Shown here piece by piece: positions 55,548 through 63,056 of a stretch of 64,000 nt of DNA. The stretch comes from Agarophyton chilense (Eukaryota > Rhodophyta > Florideophyceae > Gracilariales > Gracilariaceae): NCBI GenBank assembly GCA_030374765.1, contig JARGXX010000117.1, forward strand, positions 1,178,001-1,242,000. Direction: 5' to 3'. The stretch's first letter is position 1; the number at the start of each line of letters is the position of its first letter. The translations under genes and the position numbers were made by a program. The notes below the pieces were generated by a model that saw only the letters and a program-made list of their open reading frames with translations, searched no databases and was not told the DNA's origin.

Positions 55548-56405
55548 GGCTCCCTGCACATTCGTGGTCGCACACCGAGCGTTTCGGTCGATACTGGTAC
55601 TCCAGTAGGCGCTGCTCAAGCAGGTCTAGCGAGCCACTCCGTTGAGAACGGTACGAACCCCATGGGGGAAAAGGGGCGCAACGACAAGTCGAAAACCGCC
55701 TCCCTTGCCGAACAATCGGAGCCAACCGTCCGCGACGGCCCGACCACCCGTCCTCAAGGTCACGTGACCCGGGCGGGAGATCGGACCAATGGGCACCCGG
55801 CATCCCGGTCATTGGCTGACAGTCACCCCGCGGAGGCGGATCGCCGGGACGGTGAACCACTCACCGCCCACGGCGCACCGCACAGCGGAAACTGCCCACC
55901 AATGGGAACGCCGCATGCCGCATTACAAGCGGAGGCCTCCGGCGAACCGTCACCAAGACGGAAGGACCCCCGCATACTCGCGGTAAGGGCGGACTTCAAG
56001 GAAGCCCCTACCGCCCAGCGGAAAAACTACCCGGCCGCGCCGGCAACTTCCGCGAAGCGGTACGGCAGCCCCGGCAACCCGGCAACAGCCGCAGAGCGGA
56101 ATGACAGACCGGGTGACCCGGAACAGGCGACGACGAGCCCAGCACCACGCGGCGCTGAGGCTTGGGTCACCACCACCCGGCAAGGCCGGCAAGTTTACGT
56201 GCAGGAGTACGTCTTCGACCGAATCGTCGGACATAGCTACGATGGGCACGGGGTGCTCCAGTACCGGACCCGCTGGTACGGATACGGGCCGGAGTGTGAC
56301 ACTCCGGAGCCCATCGAGCACCTCCCGCGCTCTGCGGTAATGCGATACCACCGCTTTGCGGGGACCGCACTCCCAGCCACGCTGGTACACGCCCAAGAGG
56401 GATAA
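55548..56405 (+). CDS. chromodomain-containing C-terminal part of El-A Pol
   Basis: Same frame as the reverse transcriptase, separated from it by TAG at 55302-55304 and a second TAG at 55545-55547. The second stop is AAG in El-B, giving a longer ORF there. The first ATG is 55662 (MGEKGRNDKSK). A long low-complexity region rich in Pro, Ala, Arg and Gly leads to QVYVQEYVFDRIVGHSYDGH and VLQYRTRWYGYGPECDTPEP, a chromodomain-like fold (about 56190-56360). Chromodomains guide chromoviral integrases to marked histones. Here the domain persists although the integrase core is missing. Confidence 0.7.
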   Translation, partial: GSLHIRGRTPSVSVDTGTPVGAAQAGLASHSVENGTNPMGEKGRNDKSKTASLAEQSEPTVRDGPTTRPQGHVTRAGDRTNGHPASRSLADSHPAEADRRDGEPLTAHGAPHSGNCPPMGTPHAALQAEASGEPSPRRKDPRILAVRADFKEAPTAQRKNYPAAPATSAKRYGSPGNPATAAERNDRPGDPEQATTSPAPRGAEAWVTTTRQGRQVYVQEYVFDRIVGHSYDGHGVLQYRTRWYGYGPECDTPEPIEHLPRSAVMRYHRFAGTALPATLVHAQEG

Positions 56406-56738
56406 ACCGTGAACACGGAATGGAATGGATGATGGCGCCACGCGCCATCTCCGTCCATGCCCCAACGCGGGGAAGGAAGCAACCGCTCACGCTATCCCAA
56501 CGTCGTTGGTGGTCGTGCCAGTTACCTGGTCCGCGCGCGAAGCGCCCACCGTTAAACACGGAACTCCCAGCTAGGCTGGTTCCCTGCAACGCCGGAACCC
56601 CGGTTGAAGGCCGGTACCCCGGAAAGAAAGAAGTGGACTTGTAAAAGCGCGTCGGCAAGGCGACCCTTTTCTTTTTATTTCTCACTACTGGCAAGGGCGC
56701 CCTAGGGGCGCCGCCCTACATTCTATTGGAAGCTCCGG

Positions 56739-58514
56739 TCATTCCTCCGCACGAGGTGGACCCCCGCCCAGGCGGTTGGCTAAGGCATCCCGCATGGCGG
56801 CCACATCACCCGAGATCTCGGAAGGGCGAAGCCCCACCTCCCGAAGGAAGCGCGCGATGACTTCGCCCCGCTCCGCGCCAGCGACGGTTGCGGACGGGCC
56901 CGCCACCGATGGAGTCGGATAGGAATCCGTTCGCACTGCATCAGCAGCCCCGGATGGAGCCGCACCACCGTATTCAACGGACTCCTCACCGGCCTCGCCG
57001 GACCAGTCATCCTCCATCGGAGCGTAACCCGGATCCTCCGGTTCGTTGTCGACCATCGGGTCACCATCCGCATAGTCGCGGTAATAGTCGCTCGAGTCGA
57101 CATACCCTCGCGGGTGGTCGGCCGGGACTTCACGCGGCGCATGCCGGTTGGCTTCCGCTTCCTCGCGGCTGATCTCGTGGTACTCCCAGGGGTCGAAGTA
57201 GACGAAATCCCCCGCTAGCGCGGTATTCCTCCCGAGTCCGGGGCCAGACCCGCGACGCGGTTGAATGCGTTGGGAGTTCTCCAGAGGGACCTCATCCCAC
57301 TGGACCCCCTCCACAAAGTCGAGGAGGCCCAGCATCTCTTCTTCGTTCGCCTCGCCCCCGAGGGGGATGCGTATGTCCAAACGACGGATCGCAGCCCGCA
57401 CACGCGGTGGCACGTACCACAATCGGTATTGGTCGTACGCCTCAGCGAGGATAAAAGCCGCAGTGCGGACGGCCCATTCGCTTACCACGACGGACCACCA
57501 CCCCGACTGGGGATCGTTCAAGAACGACGACCCTACATAGGTGAATACTGGGGGCAGCTCAACGAAGCCACCCCAGCACGCCTCCAAGGAGGACCACCAG
57601 TCTGGGAGACTGACGTACCGAACACGTCGATGAGCAGGCGCGATGCGCTCAATCTCCGTGTTCTGGTACGGTACGAAATACCCGGTCCGGGCCCGCCAAC
57701 GCCGCTCATCGCGGATGAAGTTCTGAAGGAAATTCGAGCGCGACTGCCGCGGTTGGTAGCAGAACTCTGCCCGAAGAATCGGTCGTGCCCAGCAAAGGGC
57801 TTCTTGCCGAGCGATCGGTGTGCCCCTCCAAGCGAGGGTTTCCAATCCGTTAAGACGGTCACAGTACGACATTTCCCCGCGAGTGCGGTAAAGGTGGACG
57901 TCGAATTCGACCTCTGGCGGTATCGGGAACTCGAAAGGCGCCCGATGGTGCCTGAGAAAAGCGATCCGCACAAGCGCGGCTTGAGCCTCCGCAGAGGATT
58001 CACCGCGTCGGCGGAGTATGTGGTGTACCGGGATGGCGATCCGATTACGCCAATCCCAGGACAGGGTCACCACGCCGGGCAGGTCGCCCGGGAGCATCTC
58101 CGAATTATCGGTGTAGGATTGGATCAAATCCTCGTCGCAGACAGCCAATGGGTGAAACCAAGGCGCATACCGCAACCTCGCGGAGCCATGCCGAGTTCTC
58201 GGATTTGCACCCACAAGGGCGTCGTAGGTCGGCCACTGCGGTGGGTCCGCCTGTCCGCGAAAGCGGGCGCCAATACGGCGGTCTTCGTACGCGAGGTGGG
58301 TAACATCCCCAGGGTGGGGCGCGGACCGGAAGCCGGTGGAACCGCCAATGGCGGGAGTCGCGGATGTGTTATGACGGTCGGGGTTAGACATGGTGCGTGT
58401 TGGTGTGCTGTGGTTGGAATCGGATGCGGAGAGCATGCGTGGGATCCTTGGTGAAGGTGTGTTAGTTTCCGGAGACCCGGTGTCGGACGCGCTCTTATCA
58501 TGACGAGCTGCCAT
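56739..58514 (-). CDS. antisense protein of El-A, unknown function
   Basis: 591 residues from ATG 58514 on the minus strand, opposite to gag-pol, starting 48 bp from the 3' LTR. Residues 1-75 are Ser/Thr/Pro-rich and probably disordered (MAARHDKSASDTGSPETN). Residues 76-425 look globular and tryptophan-rich, with WFHPLAV (about 119), MLPGDLPGVVTLSWDWRN, RYVSLPDWWSSLEACWGG (about 299) and WWSVVVSEWAVRTAAFIL. Residues 430-560 are very acidic. The C-terminus forms a predicted helix (EVIARFLREVGLRPSEISGD). Homologous antisense frames exist in El-1 and El-2. Plant Tat-lineage elements also carry antisense ORFs, but I cannot show homology. It is probably transcribed from the LTR in reverse. Confidence 0.75.
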   Translation of the reverse strand: MAARHDKSASDTGSPETNTPSPRIPRMLSASDSNHSTPTRTMSNPDRHNTSATPAIGGSTGFRSAPHPGDVTHLAYEDRRIGARFRGQADPPQWPTYDALVGANPRTRHGSARLRYAPWFHPLAVCDEDLIQSYTDNSEMLPGDLPGVVTLSWDWRNRIAIPVHHILRRRGESSAEAQAALVRIAFLRHHRAPFEFPIPPEVEFDVHLYRTRGEMSYCDRLNGLETLAWRGTPIARQEALCWARPILRAEFCYQPRQSRSNFLQNFIRDERRWRARTGYFVPYQNTEIERIAPAHRRVRYVSLPDWWSSLEACWGGFVELPPVFTYVGSSFLNDPQSGWWSVVVSEWAVRTAAFILAEAYDQYRLWYVPPRVRAAIRRLDIRIPLGGEANEEEMLGLLDFVEGVQWDEVPLENSQRIQPRRGSGPGLGRNTALAGDFVYFDPWEYHEISREEAEANRHAPREVPADHPRGYVDSSDYYRDYADGDPMVDNEPEDPGYAPMEDDWSGEAGEESVEYGGAAPSGAADAVRTDSYPTPSVAGPSATVAGAERGEVIARFLREVGLRPSEISGDVAAMRDALANRLGGGPPRAEE

Positions 58515-58548
58515 GCCGACTTCCTCTTCGAGGTGTTCGCCCTGTCTT

Positions 58549-58561
58549 AAGGGGGGGGATA
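58549..58561 (+). other. polypurine tract of El-A
   Basis: AAGGGGGGGGATA immediately precedes the 3' LTR. It is the primer site for plus-strand DNA. Confidence 0.85.
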
Positions 58562-58942
58562 TGAAGAGCAACGTCCTCCAGGGAGGTTTTTAGGGACTTA
58601 AGTTTTTTCCGGAGCCTCCGGCGTGCAACCTCGTTATGAGTAGGAGTAATCCGTTTTCACGGCGATGGCCGGAACGCCGGTGATGCACCGGCGGGACCGG
58701 GTGCCATACACGTGGCCGCAGCGCCCGCGCGACACGTGGCCGCCAGATTGGCCCCTTTGTTAGACGGACATTTAGCTATTTAGGATAGACTTTATTTATT
58801 ATATTCTACGGTGACTACAGTACTTAGGCCGCCGGCCTCGCGGCCGCCGGTCCAGTAAAGTCTCCCCAACAAGGGTGATCCTGGTCTTCCAGATCTTGGC
58901 TCTGGGTCGAACCGCCTGCGCGAATATACAACTCTGTAGGAC
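58562..58942 (+). repeat. 3' LTR of El-A, first 381 bp, cut by El-B
   Basis: It starts TGAAGAGCAACG and breaks off after ATACAACTC, where a complete inverted LTR begins. It differs from the El-B LTR at only 3 of 381 positions, all within the last 40 bp. Confidence 0.88.
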
Positions 58943-59799
58943 AATGCCTCCAAGGGGGAAAACCTACGAAGACGTCCGGATCTTCCTCTCACGAGGTAAC
59001 CGGCGCGGTAGAGCCCTCCCAGGAATCGGCGCGCAATGCCGGGTGTAAGCCGGAGCCGAACCGTCGCGACGGGCGCAGGGAGGCTGAAAGAAGCCGAGAA
59101 TATCCGCGTAATGCGGTGCTTGCGTATCCTCTGAGGAGGCAAAACACACGAGAGTGGCGAGCACGACAGGTGTCAGTGCGAGCCGCAAGAGCGGGAATTG
59201 CCCAATGAAGGGGAGGAAAAGGGAAGGAAAATGGGAACGGAGGCAAGAGGGCGAGGTTGACCACGAGTCGCAAGAGGGGACTCGAGAATAGCCGGCACTG
59301 CCGGGTGTAGCAAACCGTATACACGGGCGGAACCACGAAAGTGGGAATAGATACCCAACACACGAAGGCTGCTTGAACGTCCAAGGGGGTTGGGAAGCCG
59401 TGCACCACGGGAAATCCCTCCGTAAGGAGTTGTATATCTGCGCAGGCGGTTCGACCGAGAGCCAAGATCTGGAAGACCAGGATCACCCTTGTTGGGGAGA
59501 CTTTACTGGACCGGCGGCCGCGAGGCCGGCGGCCTAAGTACTGTAGTCACCGTAGAATATAATAAATAAAGTCTATCCTAAATAGCTAAATGTCCGTCTA
59601 ACAAAGGGGCCAATCTGGCGGCCACGTGTCGCGCGGGCGCTGCGGCCACGTGTATGGCACCCGGTCCCGCCGGTGCATCACCGGCGTTCCGGCCATCGCC
59701 GTGAAAACGGATTACTCCTACTCATAACGAGGTTGCACGCCGGAGGCTCCGGAAAAAACTTAAGTCCCTAAAAACCTCCCTGGAGGACGTTGCTCTTCA
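58943..59799 (-). repeat. 3' LTR of El-B
   Basis: 857 bp. On the plus strand it starts TGTAGGACAATG, the reverse complement of the LTR end, and ends TTGCTCTTCA, followed by the polypurine tract at 59800-59812. Confidence 0.9.
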
Positions 59800-59846
59800 T
59801 ATCCCCCCCCTTAAGACAGGGCGAACACCTCGAAGAGGAAGTCGGC

Positions 59847-61622
59847 ATGGCAGCTCGTCATGATAAGAGCGCGTCCGACACCGGGTCTCCGGAAACTAAC
59901 ACACCTTCACCAAGGATCCCACGCATGCTCTCCGCATCCGATTCCAACCACAGCACACCAACACGCACCATGTCTAACCCCGACCGTCATAACACATCCG
60001 CGACTCCCGCCATTGGCGGTTCCACCGGCTTCCGGTCCGCGCCCCACCCTGGGGATGTTACCCACCTCGCGTACGAAGACCGCCGTATTGGCGCCCGCTT
60101 TCGCGGACAGGCGGACCCACCGCAGTGGCCGACCTACGACGCCCTTGTGGGTGCAAATCCGAGAACTCGGCATGGCTCCGCGAGGTTGCGGTATGCGCCT
60201 TGGTTTCACCCATTGGCTGTCTGCGACGAGGATTTGATCCAATCCTACACCGATAATTCGGAGATGCTCCCGGGCGACCTGCCCGGCGTGGTGACCCTGT
60301 CCTGGGATTGGCGTAATCGGATCGCCATCCCGGTACACCACATACTCCGCCGACGCGGTGAATCCTCTGCGGAGGCTCAAGCCGCGCTTGTGCGGATCGC
60401 TTTTCTCAGGCACCATCGGGCGCCTTTCGAGTTCTCGATACCGCCAGAGGTCGAATTCGACGTCCACCTTTACCGCACTCGCGGGGAAATGTCGTACTGT
60501 GACCGTCTTAACGGATTGGAAACCCTCGCTTGGAGGGGCACACCGATCGCTCGGCAAGAAGCCCTTTGCTGGGCACGACCGATTCTTCGGGCAGAGTTCC
60601 GCTACCAACCGCGGCAGTCGCGCTCGAACTTCCTTCAGAACTTCATCCGCGATGAGCGGCGTTGGCGGGCCCGGACCGGGTATTTCGTACCGTACCAGAA
60701 CACGGAGATTGAGCGCATCGCGCCTGCTCACCGACGTGTTCGGTACGTCAGTCTCCCAGACTGGTGGTCCTCCTTGGAGGCGTGCTGGGGTGGCTTCGTT
60801 GAGCTGCCCCCAGTATTCACCTATGTAGGGTCGTCGTTCTTGAACGATCCCCAGTCGGGGTGGTGGTCCGTCGTGGTAAGCGAATGGGCCGTCCGCACTG
60901 CGGCTTTTATCCTCGCTGAGGCGTACGACCAATACCGATTGTGGTACGTGCCACCGCGTGTGCGGGCTGCGATCCGTCGTTTGGACATACGCATCCCCCT
61001 CGGGGGCGAGGCGAACGAAGAAGAGATGCTGGGCCTCCTCGACTTTGTGGAGGGGGTCCAGTGGGATGAGGTCCCTCTGGAGAACTCCCAACGCATTCAA
61101 CCGCGTCGCGGGTCTGGCCCCGGACTCGGGAGGAATACCGCGCTAGCGGGGGATTTCGTCTACTTCGACCCCTGGGAGTACCACGAGATCAGCCGCGAGG
61201 AAGCGGAAGCCAACCGGCATGCGCCGCGTGAAGTCCCGGCCGACCACCCGCGAGGGTATGTCGACTCGAGCGACTATTACCGCGACTATGCGGATGGTGA
61301 CCCGATGGTCGACAACGAACCGGAGGATCCGGGTTACGCTCCGATGGAGGATGACTGGTCCGGCGAGGCCGGTGAGGAGTCCGTTGAATACGGTGGTGCG
61401 GCTCCATCCGGGGCTGCTGATGCAGTGCGAACGGATTCCTATCCGACTCCATCGGTGGCGGGCCCGTCCGCAACCGTCGCTGGCGCGGAGCGGGGCGAAG
61501 TCATCGCGCGCTTCCTTCGGGAGGTGGGGCTTCGCCCTTCCGAGATCTCGGGTGATGTGGCCGCCATGCGGGATGCCTTAGCCAACCGCCTGGGCGGGGG
61601 TCCACCTCGTGCGGAGGAATGA
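59847..61622 (+). CDS. antisense protein of El-B, unknown function
   Basis: 591 residues from ATG 59847, the same length and frame as the El-A copy. I see two amino-acid differences: FEFSIPPEV here against FEFPIPPEV, and RAEFRYQPRQ against RAEFCYQPRQ. El-1 and El-2 are too decayed to say which is ancestral. The two copies are transcribed away from each other, starting on either side of the inverted LTR pair at 58562-59799. Domain layout is as in El-A: disordered start, Trp-rich globular core, acidic tail, terminal helix. No catalytic motif is recognised. Confidence 0.75.
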   Translation: MAARHDKSASDTGSPETNTPSPRIPRMLSASDSNHSTPTRTMSNPDRHNTSATPAIGGSTGFRSAPHPGDVTHLAYEDRRIGARFRGQADPPQWPTYDALVGANPRTRHGSARLRYAPWFHPLAVCDEDLIQSYTDNSEMLPGDLPGVVTLSWDWRNRIAIPVHHILRRRGESSAEAQAALVRIAFLRHHRAPFEFSIPPEVEFDVHLYRTRGEMSYCDRLNGLETLAWRGTPIARQEALCWARPILRAEFRYQPRQSRSNFLQNFIRDERRWRARTGYFVPYQNTEIERIAPAHRRVRYVSLPDWWSSLEACWGGFVELPPVFTYVGSSFLNDPQSGWWSVVVSEWAVRTAAFILAEAYDQYRLWYVPPRVRAAIRRLDIRIPLGGEANEEEMLGLLDFVEGVQWDEVPLENSQRIQPRRGSGPGLGRNTALAGDFVYFDPWEYHEISREEAEANRHAPREVPADHPRGYVDSSDYYRDYADGDPMVDNEPEDPGYAPMEDDWSGEAGEESVEYGGAAPSGAADAVRTDSYPTPSVAGPSATVAGAERGEVIARFLREVGLRPSEISGDVAAMRDALANRLGGGPPRAEE

Positions 61623-61955
61623 CCGGAGCTTCCAATAGAATGTAGGGCGGCGCCCCTAGGGCGCCCTTGCCAGTAGTGAGAAATAAAAAGAAAAGGGTCG
61701 CCTTGCCGACGCGCTTTTACAAGTCCACTTCTTTCTTTCCGGGGTACCGGCCTTCAACCGGGGTTCCGGCGTTGCAGGGAACCAGCCTAGCTGGGAGTTC
61801 CGTGTTTAACGGTGGGCGCTTCGCGCGCGGACCAGGTAACTGGCACGACCACCAACGACGTTGGGATAGCGTGAGCGGTTGCTTCCTTCCCCGCGTTGGG
61901 GCATGGACGGAGATGGCGCGTGGCGCCATCATCCATTCCATTCCGTGTTCACGGT

Positions 61956-62828
61956 TTATCCCTCTTGGGCGTGTACCAGCGTGGCTGGGAGTGCGGTCCC
62001 CGCAAAGCGGTGGTATCGCATTACCGCAGAGCGCGGGAGGTGCTCGATGGGCTCCGGAGTGTCACACTCCGGCCCGTATCCGTACCAGCGGGTCCGGTAC
62101 TGGAGCACCCCGTGCCCATCGTAGCTATGTCCGACGATTCGGTCGAAGACGTACTCCTGCACGTAAACTTGCCGGCCTTGCCGGGTGGTGGTGACCCAAG
62201 CCTCAGCGCCGCGTGGTGCTGGGCTCGTCGTCGCCTGTTCCGGGTCACCCGGTCTGTCATTCCGCTCTGCGGTTGTTGCCGGGTTGCCGGGGCTGCCGTA
62301 CCGCTTCGCGGAAGTTGCCGGCGCGGCCGGGTAGTTTTTCCGCTGGGCGGTAGGGGCTTCCCTGAAGTCCGCCCTTACCGCGAGTTTGCGGGGGTCCTTC
62401 CGTCTTGGTGACGGTTCGCCGGAGGCCTCCGCTTGTAATGCGGCATGCGGCGTTCCCATTGGTGGGCAGTTTCCGCTGTGCGGTGCGCCGTGGGCGGTGA
62501 GTGGTTCACCGTCCCGGCGATCCGCCTCCGCGGGGTGACTGTCAGCCAATGACCGGGATGCCGGGTGCCCATTGGTCCGATCTCCCGCCCGGGTCACGTG
62601 ACCTTGAGGACGGGTGGTCGGGCCGTCGCGGACGGTTGGCTCCGATTGTTCGGCAAGGGAGGCGGTTTTCGACTTGTCGTTGCGCCCCTTTTCCCCCATG
62701 GGGTTCGTACCGTTCTCAACGGAGTGGCTCGCTAGACCTGCTTGCGCAGCGCCTACTGGAGTACCAGTATCGACCGAAACGCTCGGTGTGCGACCACGAA
62801 TGTGCGGGGAGCCCTTAGTTACTTCCAC
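61956..62828 (-). CDS. chromodomain-containing C-terminal part of El-B Pol
   Basis: Minus strand, open for 290 codons from a GTG at 62828; the first ATG is at 62699. AAG (Lys) stands where El-A has its second TAG. Low-complexity Pro/Arg/Ala-rich sequence leads to the chromodomain (VFDRIVGHSYDGHG, RTRWYGYGPECDTPEP). As in El-A, a TAG (63059-63057) separates it from RNase H. Confidence 0.7.
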   Translation of the reverse strand: MEVTKGSPHIRGRTPSVSVDTGTPVGAAQAGLASHSVENGTNPMGEKGRNDKSKTASLAEQSEPTVRDGPTTRPQGHVTRAGDRTNGHPASRSLADSHPAEADRRDGEPLTAHGAPHSGNCPPMGTPHAALQAEASGEPSPRRKDPRKLAVRADFREAPTAQRKNYPAAPATSAKRYGSPGNPATTAERNDRPGDPEQATTSPAPRGAEAWVTTTRQGRQVYVQEYVFDRIVGHSYDGHGVLQYRTRWYGYGPECDTPEPIEHLPRSAVMRYHRFAGTALPATLVHAQEG

Positions 62829-63056
62829 GCGATGCGGAGCGTCCGTAGGGTCTCGCTTCCCGGCTTCGGGTCTTCGAGCGCTTCGGTTCCCCTTTCGGGG
62901 TTGCGTGGCGGTCCGATTGACCGCCGCGTCCCGTGGGAGCGGAGTAACGTCCGGCGACGATGCCGGATGCCCGCTCGGGGGCCTTGCCCGGGGTGTCCGG
63001 TTAAACTTCTGTTGCGACGGCGATGCTTCCGCGATTGAGCGGGTCCCCTCTCCCTC

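Larger units (their letters stand above)
49358..58942 (+). mobile_element. El-A, chromodomain Ty3/gypsy element with an antisense gene, no integrase seen
   Basis: Order: 5' LTR, primer-binding site, gag, protease, reverse transcriptase-RNase H, chromodomain region, antisense ORF, polypurine tract, truncated 3' LTR. It is inserted in the copia element at 49358. The left flank CTGGT (49353-49357) should recur beyond the right edge. The 3' LTR stops after 381 bp, where El-B begins; the missing 480 or so bp should follow El-B. No HHCC or D,D-35-E integrase signature is present between RNase H and the chromodomain. Confidence 0.88.

Noticed and set aside
57261-58454. 397-codon ORF on the plus strand opposite the El-A antisense ORF (mirrored at 59907-61100 on the minus strand of El-B)
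   Set aside because: It has no early ATG. Protein-level matches to El-1 and El-2 support the antisense frame, not this one. GC-rich coding DNA often leaves the opposite strand open.
58562-59799. the palindrome centre as a pure assembly artefact
   Set aside because: Cannot be excluded, but the arms differ by real substitutions (for example TAG versus AAG at 55545, and two residues in the antisense protein), and the junction is a clean LTR terminus.
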